Part shown: in pieces, positions 1-7,956 of the stretch
Layout: every line of letters begins with the position of its first letter
How positions within the stretch are numbered: the first letter of the stretch is position 1
From: Hydrogenophilaceae bacterium
GTDB taxonomy: Bacteria; Pseudomonadota; Gammaproteobacteria; Burkholderiales; Thiobacillaceae
Length of the DNA: 34,541 bases
Reading direction: 5' to 3'
NCBI GenBank assembly: GCA_013389055.1
Contig: JACAEC010000146.1
Location: 1 to 34,541, forward strand
The notes under the pieces: model-generated
What the model saw: the letters and a program-made list of their open reading frames with translations, nothing else
Told to the model about the DNA's origin: nothing
Databases searched by the model: none
Made by a program: the position numbers and the translations under genes

Positions 1-480
1 ATCATGACCCGCGTCACCGTGCCGCTGGGCGAGGATATCGGGTTCCTGCCGGGCACCGAGGAGGAGAAGATGACGCCGTGGATGGGCGCGCTGACCGACA
101 ACCTCGAAGTGCTCACCCACAACCAGGACGGCGGCGCCTGGGGCCGCGCGGCGACGAATGACCTGCTCGCCAGCCGGATCAAGATCCGCTCGCTCAACTT
201 CATGCGCGGGCGCACCTTCCTCAACCGCTGGCTGATCCTGGACGAGGCGCAGAACCTCACGCCCAAGCAGATGAAGACCCTGATCACCCGCGCCGGCCCC
301 GGCACCAAGGTGGTCTGCCTGGGCAACATCGCCCAGATCGACACGCCCTACCTGACCGAAGGCAGCTCCGGCCTGACCTATGTGGTCGACCGCTTCAAGG
401 GCTGGCCGCACAGCGGCCACATCACCCTGGCGCGCGGCGAGCGCTCGCGCCTGGCCGACCACGCGGCCAGCGCCCTTTGA
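1..480 (+). CDS. PhoH family ATPase, C-terminal part (cut by window start)
   Basis: The reading frame is open from base 1, so the gene starts before the window; the ATG at base 4 is internal. The 159 visible residues are the C-terminal part of a PhoH-type P-loop ATPase. They include a Walker B-like LILDEAQNL segment near residue 80, the following [11 protein letters not shown] helix, and a [12 protein letters not shown] segment typical of the family. The Walker A loop, and a possible N-terminal PIN domain as in PhoH2 proteins, would lie upstream and cannot be seen. PhoH proteins bind ATP, and PhoH2 members act on RNA, but the cellular role here is not shown. The stop lies 13 bases before rmlB, so co-transcription with the rhamnose genes is possible. 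Confidence 0.88.
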   Translation: MMTRVTVPLGEDIGFLPGTEEEKMTPWMGALTDNLEVLTHNQDGGAWGRAATNDLLASRIKIRSLNFMRGRTFLNRWLILDEAQNLTPKQMKTLITRAGPGTKVVCLGNIAQIDTPYLTEGSSGLTYVVDRFKGWPHSGHITLARGERSRLADHAASAL

Positions 481-493
481 TCGGGTCCTTGGC

Positions 494-1561
494 ATGATCC
501 TGGTCACCGGTGGCGCCGGGTTTATAGGGGCCAATTTCATCCTTGAGTGGGTTCGGGAAACCGGCGAGCCGATGCTCAACCTGGACAAGCTGACCTATGC
601 CGGCAACCTGGAAAACCTGGCGACGCTGAAAGGCGATGCCCGGCATGTCTTCGTCCAGGGCGATATCGGCGACCGCGCCCTGGTCGAGCGATTGTTGAAG
701 GAACATCGGCCGCGGGCGATCGTCAACTTTGCCGCCGAATCGCATGTCGACCGTTCCATCCACGGGCCGGAAGACTTCATCCAGACCAACGTGGTCGGCA
801 CTTTCCATCTGCTGGAAGAGACCCGCGCCTATTGGGGTGAGCTGCCGGAGGCCGAGAAGCAGGCCTTCCGCTTCCTGCACGTCTCGACCGACGAGGTCTA
901 TGGTTCGCTCGGGGCCAACGATGCGGCCTTCACCGAGACCACGCCCTACGCGCCGAACAGCCCCTATTCGGCCTCGAAGGCGGCCTCCGACCATCTGGTG
1001 CGGGCCTATCACCACACCTACGGCCTACCCACGCTCACCACCAACTGCTCGAACAACTACGGGCCCTACCAGTTTCCGGAAAAGCTGATCCCGCTGATGA
1101 TCCTCAACGCCACCCGGGGCAAGCCGCTGCCCATCTACGGCGACGGCATGAACGTGCGCGACTGGCTCTATGTCGGCGACCATTGCACGGCGATCCGCGA
1201 GGTGCTGGCCCGCGGCCGGTTGGGCGAGACCTACAACATCGGCGGCTGGAACGAGAAGCCCAACATCGAAATCGTGCAGACGGTCTGCGCCTTGCTCGAC
1301 GAGCTGCGGCCCGATCCGGCCGGCCCGCACGCGCGGCTGCTGACTTATGTGAAGGACCGGCCCGGCCACGACCGGCGCTATGCCATCGATGCCCGCAAGA
1401 TCGAGCGCGAACTGGGCTGGCGCCCGGTCGAAACCTTCGAGAGCGGCATCCGCAAGACGGTGCAGTGGTACCTGGGGCACATGGCCTGGGTCGAGCATGT
1501 CGCCAGCGGCGAATACCGGCACTGGCTGGAGAAGAACTATCAGGCGAGGGAATCGGCATGA
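494..1561 (+). CDS. rfbB: dTDP-glucose 4,6-dehydratase (RmlB)
   Basis: Converts dTDP-glucose to dTDP-4-keto-6-deoxyglucose, the second step of dTDP-L-rhamnose synthesis, in the cytoplasm. The 355-residue product is a full-length extended SDR enzyme. It has the NAD-binding GGAGFIG loop at residues 6-12, the catalytic [10 protein letters not shown] segment near residue 130, and the YSASK (Tyr-x3-Lys) motif near residue 158. The ORF track extends upstream to 380, but that part overlaps phoH in another frame, and the family N-terminus begins at [10 protein letters not shown], so the ATG at 494 is chosen. The stop overlaps the start of rmlA as ATGA, which implies translational coupling. Confidence 0.96.
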   Translation: MILVTGGAGFIGANFILEWVRETGEPMLNLDKLTYAGNLENLATLKGDARHVFVQGDIGDRALVERLLKEHRPRAIVNFAAESHVDRSIHGPEDFIQTNVVGTFHLLEETRAYWGELPEAEKQAFRFLHVSTDEVYGSLGANDAAFTETTPYAPNSPYSASKAASDHLVRAYHHTYGLPTLTTNCSNNYGPYQFPEKLIPLMILNATRGKPLPIYGDGMNVRDWLYVGDHCTAIREVLARGRLGETYNIGGWNEKPNIEIVQTVCALLDELRPDPAGPHARLLTYVKDRPGHDRRYAIDARKIERELGWRPVETFESGIRKTVQWYLGHMAWVEHVASGEYRHWLEKNYQARESA

Positions 1562-2436
1562 GGAAGGGCATCATCCTGGCCGGCGGCTCCGGCACCCGGC
1601 TCTACCCGGTGACCCATGCGGTGTGCAAGCAGCTGCTGCCGGTCTACGACAAGCCGATGATCTATTACCCGCTGTCGACGCTGATGCTGGCGGGGGTGCG
1701 CGACATCCTGATCATCTCGACACCCGACGACACCCCGCGCTTCGAGCGCATGCTGGGCGATGGCAGCCAGTGGGGCCTCAACCTCTATTACACGGTGCAG
1801 GCGGCGCCCGAGGGCCTGGCCCAGGCCTTCATACTCGGTGAGGGCTTCCTCGACGGCAGCCCCAGCGCCTTGGTGTTGGGCGACAACATCTTCTACGGCC
1901 ACGATCTGGGTCAGGACCTGCAGCAGGCCATGGCCAAGGAAAAGGGGGCGACCGTGTTCGCCTATCCAGTGCAGGACCCGGAGCGTTACGGCGTGGTCGA
2001 ATTCGACGGCCAGGGTCGTGCGGTCAGCATCGAGGAGAAGCCCGCGCTGCCGAAGTCGCGTTATGCCGTCACCGGCCTCTATTTCTACGATGACCGGGTG
2101 GTCGACATCGCCAAGAGCCTCAAGCCCTCGCCGCGCGGCGAACTGGAGATCACCGACGTCAATCGCCAGTATCTGGAATGGGGCGAACTCGACGTCTCGG
2201 TCATGGGTCGCGGTCATGCCTGGCTCGACACCGGCACCCACGAGTCGCTGTTGGAGGCGGCCCAGTTCATCGAGACCATCGAGCGGCGCCAGGGCCTCAA
2301 GATCGCCTGCCCGGAAGAGATCGCCTATCGCCTGGGCTACATCACGGCCGAGCAGGTCGAGCGCCTGGCCGAGCCCCTGAAGAAGAACGCCTACGGCCGG
2401 TACTTGCTGGCCATGCTCAAAGACCAGGTGTTCTGA
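1558..2436 (+). CDS. rfbA: glucose-1-phosphate thymidylyltransferase (RmlA)
   Basis: Joins glucose-1-phosphate and dTTP to give dTDP-glucose, the first step of the dTDP-rhamnose pathway, and is commonly feedback-inhibited by dTDP-rhamnose. The product has 292 residues, the usual length. The nucleotide-binding [11 protein letters not shown] signature lies at residues 8-18, followed by [16 protein letters not shown]. The ATG at 1558 overlaps the rmlB stop by four bases; the longer ORF in the track runs through rmlB in a shifted frame and is not real. There is a six-base gap to rmlC. Confidence 0.96.
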   Translation: MRKGIILAGGSGTRLYPVTHAVCKQLLPVYDKPMIYYPLSTLMLAGVRDILIISTPDDTPRFERMLGDGSQWGLNLYYTVQAAPEGLAQAFILGEGFLDGSPSALVLGDNIFYGHDLGQDLQQAMAKEKGATVFAYPVQDPERYGVVEFDGQGRAVSIEEKPALPKSRYAVTGLYFYDDRVVDIAKSLKPSPRGELEITDVNRQYLEWGELDVSVMGRGHAWLDTGTHESLLEAAQFIETIERRQGLKIACPEEIAYRLGYITAEQVERLAEPLKKNAYGRYLLAMLKDQVF

Positions 2437-2442
2437 TTCCGC

Positions 2443-2985
2443 ATGAAGATCATTCCTACCGAGATCCCGGATGTGATCCTGCTCGAGCCCAAGGTGTTCG
2501 GCGACGAGCGCGGCTTTTTCATGGAAAGCTACAACAAGCGGGTGCTGGCCGAGGCCGGCATCCAGGGTGAGTTCGTCCAGGACAACCACTCCCGCTCGGC
2601 CAAGGGGGTGCTGCGCGGTCTGCATTATCAATTGCAGCAGGCCCAGGGCAAGCTGGTGCGGGTGGTGGCCGGCCGGGTGTTCGACGTGGCGGTGGACCTG
2701 CGCCGCAGTTCGCCGACCTTCGGCCGCTGGGTCGGCTTCGAGCTGTCCGCCGAGAACAAGCAGATGGCCTGGATTCCACCCGGCTTCGGCCACGGCTTCC
2801 TGGTGCTATCCGACTCGGCCGATTTCCTCTACAAGACGACGGACTACTACGCGCCGGAACACGAGCGCTGCGTGCTTTGGAACGATCCGGCCATCGGTAT
2901 CCAATGGCCCCTCGATGGTGAGGCGCTGCTTTCCGCCAAGGATCGTAACGGCGTGTTACTGAAAGATGCCGAGGTCTATCCATGA
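2443..2985 (+). CDS. rfbC: dTDP-4-dehydrorhamnose 3,5-epimerase (RmlC)
   Basis: A cupin-fold enzyme that epimerises C3 and C5 of dTDP-4-keto-6-deoxyglucose. The 180-residue product has standard length. It carries the KGVLRGLHYQ segment with the catalytic histidine, the DVAVDLRRSSPTFG strand, the IPPGFGHGFLVLS cupin segment and YKTTDYY with the family's active-site tyrosine. It sits third in the rml cluster, and its TGA overlaps the rmlD ATG by four bases. Confidence 0.96.
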   Translation: MKIIPTEIPDVILLEPKVFGDERGFFMESYNKRVLAEAGIQGEFVQDNHSRSAKGVLRGLHYQLQQAQGKLVRVVAGRVFDVAVDLRRSSPTFGRWVGFELSAENKQMAWIPPGFGHGFLVLSDSADFLYKTTDYYAPEHERCVLWNDPAIGIQWPLDGEALLSAKDRNGVLLKDAEVYP

Positions 2986-3857
2986 GTTTACGTATCTTGC
3001 TGATTGGGGCGAACGGCCAGGTCGGTTGGGAGTTGCGGCGCACCCTGGCCTGCCTGGGTGAGGTGAGGGTGCCGGATCGAGAGGTCCTGAATCTGACTAA
3101 CGCCGGGTCGATTCGGCAGGCCGTACGCGACTGGTGGCCCAATGTCGTCGTCAACGCCGCCGCCTATACCGCCGTAGACCGCGCCGAGACCGATGTCGCA
3201 TTGGCCGAGGCGATCAACGCGACTGCCCCTGGCGTCCTGGCCGAAGAGGTGGCGCAGATCGGCGCCTTGCTGGTGCATTACTCGACCGACTACGTCTTCG
3301 ACGGCGCCAAGGCCGAAGCCTATGTCGAGGACGATCCGGTGAACCCGCTGAACGTCTACGGCCGGACCAAGTGGGCGGGGGAGGAGGCCGTGCGTCGGGC
3401 CAATTCGCAGCACCTGATCCTGCGTACCAGTTGGGTCTATGGTCGGCGCGGGGCCAATTTCCTGCTCACCATGCAGCGCCTTATGCGCGAGCAGCCTCAA
3501 CTCAAGATCGTCGCCGACCAGATCGGTGCGCCGACCTGGGCCCGATTGATCGCCGAGGCCACGACGCAAATATTGATACAGTGTGTCGGGCCCAATCGGT
3601 GGCCGGGGCGCACACCTTGGGGAACCTACCATCTCACTTGCGGCGGCGAGACTTCGTGGTTCGGTTTTGCCCAGGCCATCGCCGAACTGAGCGGCATCGC
3701 CCCGATGCCTAAACTCCTGCCCATCCCCAGCGCAGACTATCCCACTCCCGCCAAAAGACCTGCCAACTCGCGCCTGTCGAATGCCAAGTTGGCGGCGACC
3801 TTCGGCCTGCGCCTGCCCGATTGGCGGCACGCCTTGGAACTCTGTCTGGGCGATTGA
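2982..3857 (+). CDS. rfbD: dTDP-4-dehydrorhamnose reductase (RmlD)
   Basis: Reduces dTDP-4-keto-L-rhamnose to dTDP-L-rhamnose, the sugar donor for O-antigen or other surface glycans. The product has 291 residues. It shows the N-terminal GANGQVGWEL nucleotide-binding loop (residues 9-18), the VNAAAYTAVDRAE segment, HYSTDYVFDG and the YGRTK catalytic motif. The central part has an insertion (GPNRWPGRTPWG) before the YHLTCGGE strand, as in many family members. It is coupled to rmlC, and the stop is one base before the start of the arfA-like gene. No glycosyltransferase genes accompany the cluster inside the window. Confidence 0.95.
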   Translation: MSLRILLIGANGQVGWELRRTLACLGEVRVPDREVLNLTNAGSIRQAVRDWWPNVVVNAAAYTAVDRAETDVALAEAINATAPGVLAEEVAQIGALLVHYSTDYVFDGAKAEAYVEDDPVNPLNVYGRTKWAGEEAVRRANSQHLILRTSWVYGRRGANFLLTMQRLMREQPQLKIVADQIGAPTWARLIAEATTQILIQCVGPNRWPGRTPWGTYHLTCGGETSWFGFAQAIAELSGIAPMPKLLPIPSADYPTPAKRPANSRLSNAKLAATFGLRLPDWRHALELCLGD

Positions 3858-3858
3858 T

Positions 3859-4059
3859 ATGTCCAAGCGCGTGTCCGGCCCGCCGCGTCGTCCCCGCAAC
3901 CCGGTGGCCAAGGCCGTGCGCACCCCGGCCTTCCGCATGCAGGTGGTGCCGGACAAGCGGAAAAAATGGCCAAAACACCCCGCGCAAGACGAAACGGATC
4001 AGACCTTGCTTGATGAAAAAAACGGGCCAAACCCGGACGATGCGGATTCTCAGGATTAA
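3859..4059 (+). CDS. arfA: probable alternative ribosome-rescue factor A (ArfA-like)
   Basis: A 66-residue basic protein with an acidic tail. Residues 14-36 can be laid without gaps on the core of E. coli ArfA: Asn, eight residues, Pro-x-Phe-Arg, then Val two residues later, then a Lys/Arg cluster (here NPVAKAVRTPAFR followed by KRKK). ArfA binds ribosomes stalled on mRNAs without a stop codon and recruits RF2. The ATG at 3859 begins one base after the rmlD stop; the longer track ORF runs back into rmlD. The acidic tail (DETDQTLLDEKNG onward) has no counterpart I recognise. In several bacteria arfA mRNA is itself cut or terminated before its stop codon, but I see no clear hairpin with a U-run in the plus-strand reading here. 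The assignment rests on a remembered motif, so it is probable rather than certain. Confidence 0.68.
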   Translation: MSKRVSGPPRRPRNPVAKAVRTPAFRMQVVPDKRKKWPKHPAQDETDQTLLDEKNGPNPDDADSQD

Positions 4060-4184
4060 TCAATAAGCAATTGTTTAATAAAAATAAAAGCCAGCAATTT
4101 CATGTCGTTTCTCAGGCGGTTCGCCCTCGCGATTAGCGGTAGAATGCAGGCTGATCAGAACGCTGCTTCGAGACCATCCCCAGC
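4060..4184 (+). promoter_or_regulatory. AT-rich spacer upstream of dnaE, possible promoter
   Basis: This 125-base spacer begins with an AT-rich stretch (4061-4090) unlike the surrounding DNA. It contains a TAGAAT hexamer at 4140-4145 that could serve as a -10 box, about 40 bases ahead of the dnaE ATG. No matching -35 box at 16-18 bases is convincing. No strong Shine-Dalgarno sequence precedes the dnaE start. Confidence 0.3.
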
Positions 4185-7100
4185 ATGACCCAGCCCCAGT
4201 TCGCCCACCTGCGCCTGCACAGCGAGTACTCCATCCAGGACAGCTTGTTGCGCATCGGCGAGGCGGTGAAGCAGGCCAAGGCGGATGCCATGCCGGCACT
4301 GGCCCTGACCGACCTGGCCAATGTGTTCGGCATGGTCAAGTTCTATTCGGCCGCGCGCAAGGCGGGCATCAAGCCGGTCTGCGGCTGCGATGCCTGGATT
4401 GCCGGGCCCGATCAACTCGACAAGCCGCATCGGCTGTTGTTGCTGGTCCAGCACCGCGAGGGCTACCGGCGACTGTGCGAGCTGCTGACCCGGGCCTATC
4501 GGGAAAACCTGCACCGGGGCCGTGCCATCATCGATCCCCGCTGGTTCCGCGATCAGGGCACGGACGGACTGATTGCCTTGTCCGGCGCCCAATGGGGCGA
4601 TGTCGGCCAGGCCCTGCTGGCCGAGGCGCAGGACAACGCCCGCGAGCTGGCACAATCCTGGGCCAGCCTGTTTCCCGACCGCTATTACCTGGAGATCCAG
4701 CGCGACGGCCGGCCCGAGGCCGAGCCGCATCTGGTGCGGGCGGTGGAACTGGCGGCCGAGATGGGCCTGCCGGTCGTGGCCACCCATCCGGTCGAGTTCC
4801 TCAAGCGCGACGACTACAAGGCCCACGAGGCGCGGGTGTGCATCGCCGAGGGCGGCATCCTGGCCGACAAGCGCCGGCCCAAGGTGTTCACCGAGGACGA
4901 CTATTTCAAGAGCCAGGCCGAGATGGCCGGGCTGTTCGCCGACCTGCCCGAGGCCTTGGCCAATTCCCTGGAGATCGCCCGGCGCTGCAACCTGACCCTG
5001 GAGTTGGGCAAGAGCAAGCTGCCGCTGTTCCCTACCCCGGACGGCATGGGCCTGGACGACTACCTGCAGCAACGCGCGGCCGAAGGTCTGACCCAGCGGC
5101 TGGAACTGCTCTACCCGGACGCCGCCAAGCGGGCGGCGCAACTGCCCATCTATCAGGAACGGCTTGAGTTCGAGCTGGGCACCATCATCCAGATGGGCTT
5201 CCCCGGTTACTTCCTGATCGTGGCCGACTTCATCAACTGGGCCAAGAACAACGGCGTGCCGGTCGGGCCGGGCCGTGGTTCCGGCGCCGGCTCCCTGGTC
5301 GCCTACTGTTTGGGGATTACCGACCTCGACCCCTTGCGTTACGACCTGCTGTTCGAGCGCTTCCTCAACCCGGAGCGGGTGTCCATGCCCGACTTCGACG
5401 TGGACTTCTGCCAGGACGGCCGCGACCGGGTGATCGATTACGTCAAACGCAAATACGGCGCCGAGAGCGTGTCGCAGATCGCCACCTTCGGCGCCATGGC
5501 GGCCAAGGCCGTGGTGCGCGACACCGGCCGGGTGCTCAACATGTCCTACGGCTTCGTCGATTCCCTGGCCAAGCTCATTCCCATGGAGCTGGGCATCACC
5601 CTGGCCGATGCCAAGGCGAAGGAGCCGCTCATCGTCGAGAAGATGGAAGCAGAAGAGGACGTCAAGGAACTGTTCGAGCTGGCCGAGCGGCTGGAGGGCC
5701 TGAGCCGCAACGTCGGCATGCATGCCGGCGGCGTGCTGATCGCGCCGGGCAAGCTGACCGATTTCTGCCCGCTCTACCGGGCCGACGGCTCCGAGGCCAT
5801 GGTCTCCCAGTTCGACAAGGACGACGTGGAGAGCGCCGGCCTGGTCAAGTTCGACTTTCTCGGTCTGCGCACGTTGACCATCATCGATTGGGCGGTGCGC
5901 TACATCAAACGGCTGCATCCCGAGGTCGAGCTCTCCATGGAGACCCTGCCGCTGGACGACGCGGCCACCTACAAGCTGCTCAAGGCCTGCAACACCACCG
6001 CCGTGTTCCAGCTGGAATCGCGCGGCATGAAGGACCTGATCCGGCGCCTGCAGCCGGATTGCTTCGAGGACCTGATCGCCCTGGTCGCCCTGTTCCGCCC
6101 CGGCCCGCTGCAATCGGGCATGGTCGACGACTTCATCAACCGCAAGCACGGCAAGGCCAGGGTCGACTACCTGCACCCCAAGTTGGAGACGGTGCTCAAG
6201 CCGACCTACGGCGTCATCGTCTACCAGGAACAGGTGATGCAGATCGCGCAGATCCTGGCCGGCTACACCCTGGGCGCCGCCGACATGCTGCGCCGCGCCA
6301 TGGGCAAGAAGAAGCCGGAGGAGATGGCCAAGCAGCGCGAGATCTTCGTCGGCGGCGCGGTCGAGCGCGGGGTGGACAAGGAGCAGGCCACGCACCTGTT
6401 CGACCTGATGGAGAAGTTCGCCGAATACGGCTTCAACAAATCGCACTCGGCCGCCTATGCCCTGGTCTCCTATCAGACCGCCTGGCTCAAGGCGCATTAC
6501 CCCTCGGCCTTTTCGGCGGCGACCCTGTCCGCCGACATGGACGCCACCGACAAGGTGCGCAACTTCTACGAGGACGCCATCGCCAACGGCCTGGAGGTCC
6601 TGGCGCCGGACATCAACCTGTCCGACTACCGCTTCGTGCCCATCGACGCCAAGCGCATCCGCTACGGTCTGGGCGCGATCAAGGGCACCGGTGAGTCAGC
6701 CATTTCCACCATCCTCAAGGCACGGGAGGAGGGCGGCCAGTTCAGTGACCTGTTCGACTTCTGCCGCCGGGTCGATCGCCGCGTCGTCAACCGCCGGGTG
6801 ATCGAGGCCTTGGTGCGGGCCGGCGCCCTCGACGGACTGGACCCGAACCGGGCCCGCCAGTTCAACAGCGTCGGCCTGGCCATGGAGTGGGCCGACACCA
6901 TCCAGCGCAATGCCGCGCAGGACAGCTTGTTCGGTGAAGCGATCAGCGAGGCCCCGCCCAGCCTGCCGGACAGTGGCGAATGGCCGCTCAAGGAGTTGCT
7001 GGCGCAGGAAAAGGGCGCCCTCGGTTTCTATTTCAGCGGCCACCCCTTCGACGCCTACCGTCAGGATCTGGCCGGCATTGTCGACAAGGGCCTGAACCAA

Positions 7101-7637
7101 CTCACACCCCAGCAACAGCCGGTCTGGATGGCCGGCATCGTGCTGGCCGTACGCACCCAGATGACGCGGCGTGGCAAGATGGCCTTCGTGACGCTCGATG
7201 ACGGCGGCGGCCAGATCGACGTCGCGGTGTTCAACGAGAAATTCGAGGCGCGGCGCGATCTCTTGAAAGAGGATGCCTTGCTCATCGTGCAGGGCAAGGT
7301 CAGCCACGACGACTACTCGGGCGGCCTGCGGGTGACGGCGGACGAGTTGTATGACTTGGAGGGTGCGCGCAGCCGGCACGCGGATCGGCTGCGACTGTCC
7401 ATGAACGGCGAGGCCGATGCCGAGCGGCTGCGCCGCCTGTTGCAGCCCTATCGGCAGGCAGTTGGCGGGCAGGGCTGTCCCATCGCCGTGCATTACCGAA
7501 ATCGGGACGCGCAATGCGTGATCGAATTGGGCGATGAGTGGCGGGTGCGCTTGAGCAATGAACTGCTCGACGATCTTCGCAACTGGTTGCGCCCGGAAAA
7601 TGTCAGGATCAATTACCCGCGCAGCCGAGTGGGCTGA
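4185..7637 (+). CDS. dnaE: DNA polymerase III alpha subunit
   Basis: The catalytic subunit of the replicative polymerase. The 1150-residue product is close to the usual proteobacterial length. Domains in order: an N-terminal PHP domain (residues 1 to about 280) opening with HLRLHSEYS; a polymerase core with the catalytic aspartates in PDFDVDF near residue 401 and KFDFLGLRTL near residue 560; an HhH/fingers region; a clamp-binding motif QDSLFG near residue 911; and an OB-fold (VWMAGIVLAVRTQ onward, residues about 980-1060) followed by the tau-binding tail. The ATG at 4185 matches the family N-terminus MTQPQFAHLRLHS. The antisense 780-residue ORF in the track is a shadow of this gene. It stands alone between an AT-rich spacer and a non-coding spacer. 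Confidence 0.97.
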   Translation: MTQPQFAHLRLHSEYSIQDSLLRIGEAVKQAKADAMPALALTDLANVFGMVKFYSAARKAGIKPVCGCDAWIAGPDQLDKPHRLLLLVQHREGYRRLCELLTRAYRENLHRGRAIIDPRWFRDQGTDGLIALSGAQWGDVGQALLAEAQDNARELAQSWASLFPDRYYLEIQRDGRPEAEPHLVRAVELAAEMGLPVVATHPVEFLKRDDYKAHEARVCIAEGGILADKRRPKVFTEDDYFKSQAEMAGLFADLPEALANSLEIARRCNLTLELGKSKLPLFPTPDGMGLDDYLQQRAAEGLTQRLELLYPDAAKRAAQLPIYQERLEFELGTIIQMGFPGYFLIVADFINWAKNNGVPVGPGRGSGAGSLVAYCLGITDLDPLRYDLLFERFLNPERVSMPDFDVDFCQDGRDRVIDYVKRKYGAESVSQIATFGAMAAKAVVRDTGRVLNMSYGFVDSLAKLIPMELGITLADAKAKEPLIVEKMEAEEDVKELFELAERLEGLSRNVGMHAGGVLIAPGKLTDFCPLYRADGSEAMVSQFDKDDVESAGLVKFDFLGLRTLTIIDWAVRYIKRLHPEVELSMETLPLDDAATYKLLKACNTTAVFQLESRGMKDLIRRLQPDCFEDLIALVALFRPGPLQSGMVDDFINRKHGKARVDYLHPKLETVLKPTYGVIVYQEQVMQIAQILAGYTLGAADMLRRAMGKKKPEEMAKQREIFVGGAVERGVDKEQATHLFDLMEKFAEYGFNKSHSAAYALVSYQTAWLKAHYPSAFSAATLSADMDATDKVRNFYEDAIANGLEVLAPDINLSDYRFVPIDAKRIRYGLGAIKGTGESAISTILKAREEGGQFSDLFDFCRRVDRRVVNRRVIEALVRAGALDGLDPNRARQFNSVGLAMEWADTIQRNAAQDSLFGEAISEAPPSLPDSGEWPLKELLAQEKGALGFYFSGHPFDAYRQDLAGIVDKGLNQLTPQQQPVWMAGIVLAVRTQMTRRGKMAFVTLDDGGGQIDVAVFNEKFEARRDLLKEDALLIVQGKVSHDDYSGGLRVTADELYDLEGARSRHADRLRLSMNGEADAERLRRLLQPYRQAVGGQGCPIAVHYRNRDAQCVIELGDEWRVRLSNELLDDLRNWLRPENVRINYPRSRVG

Positions 7638-7797
7638 GGCCGGTACATCAATACTAAATCAGCCGTTGCGCACAAGATTTACCAATTAAATCATATTGTT
7701 GTGTTTATCTGACCTGGCTCGGCATGTGGTTTGCCCGGTATTCCCATCGCTTGGCCGCAAAATAATACTTGCGCAACGTTTCATAATATTAGAAACT
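7638..7797. other. non-coding AT-rich stretch after dnaE
   Basis: This stretch has no credible gene. The track ORF starting at 7696 is an upstream extension of the next gene, reading through a strong terminator. The stretch has several AT-rich patches (for example around 7678-7700 and 7760-7800), in contrast to the GC-rich coding DNA, and so could hold promoters. The best -10-like hexamer is CATAAT at 7782-7787, with no good -35 box at normal spacing. Confidence 0.5.
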
Positions 7798-7907
7798 TTT
7801 AATAACACTGATGCCGACGCTACTCCCTTAGCGTCATCAGTGTTGTCTCCTCCATCCTCCTCCTTTGGTGGATTTCTAAGCCCGGTCACAGACCGGGCTT
7901 TTTTTTT
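7798..7907 (+). ncRNA. probable CU-rich small RNA or structured 3' leader
   Basis: Three parts read in order. First is a long hairpin at 7804-7844: a 10-bp stem (AACACTGATG with CATCAGTGTT), a three-base bulge on one side, a 6-bp stem (ACGCTA with TAGCGT) and a CTCCCT loop. Second is a linker whose bases 7846-7866 are all pyrimidines except one A and contain CCTCCTTT, the same as the anti-Shine-Dalgarno core at the 3' end of 16S rRNA. Third is a perfect 10-bp terminator hairpin with a nine-T run. Hairpin loop and linker CU motifs plus a U-rich Rho-independent end are typical of Hfq-dependent base-pairing RNAs. The 5' end is a guess, since no promoter was resolved; the element could instead be a processed dnaE 3' end. 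Confidence 0.55.
7878..7907 (+). terminator. strong Rho-independent terminator
   Basis: AAGCCCGGTC pairs perfectly with GACCGGGCTT across an ACA loop and is followed directly by T's (nine in a row, 7899-7907). It ends transcription coming from dnaE and/or the putative small RNA, and lies 50 bases ahead of the next start codon. Confidence 0.93.
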
Positions 7908-7956
7908 GCCGACTGCCCAGGGTTACAATGCAGGCGTTATCACGTGCGCCGATACT

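Noticed and set aside
4016-4035. Terminator-like sequence on the minus strand (CGGG-TTTGG-CCCG then T's)
   Set aside because: The stem is only four base pairs, and no minus-strand gene lies upstream of it. On the plus strand no T-run follows the stem.
4155-6497. 780-residue open frame antisense to dnaE
   Set aside because: GC-rich coding DNA often leaves the opposite strand open. The frame has no family motif and lies fully over a certain dnaE.
7696-7956. Upstream extension of the pentapeptide gene to 7696
   Set aside because: It would read through a strong hairpin and a perfect terminator with nine T's. The extra residues have no family features, and the domain begins right after the ATG at 7957.
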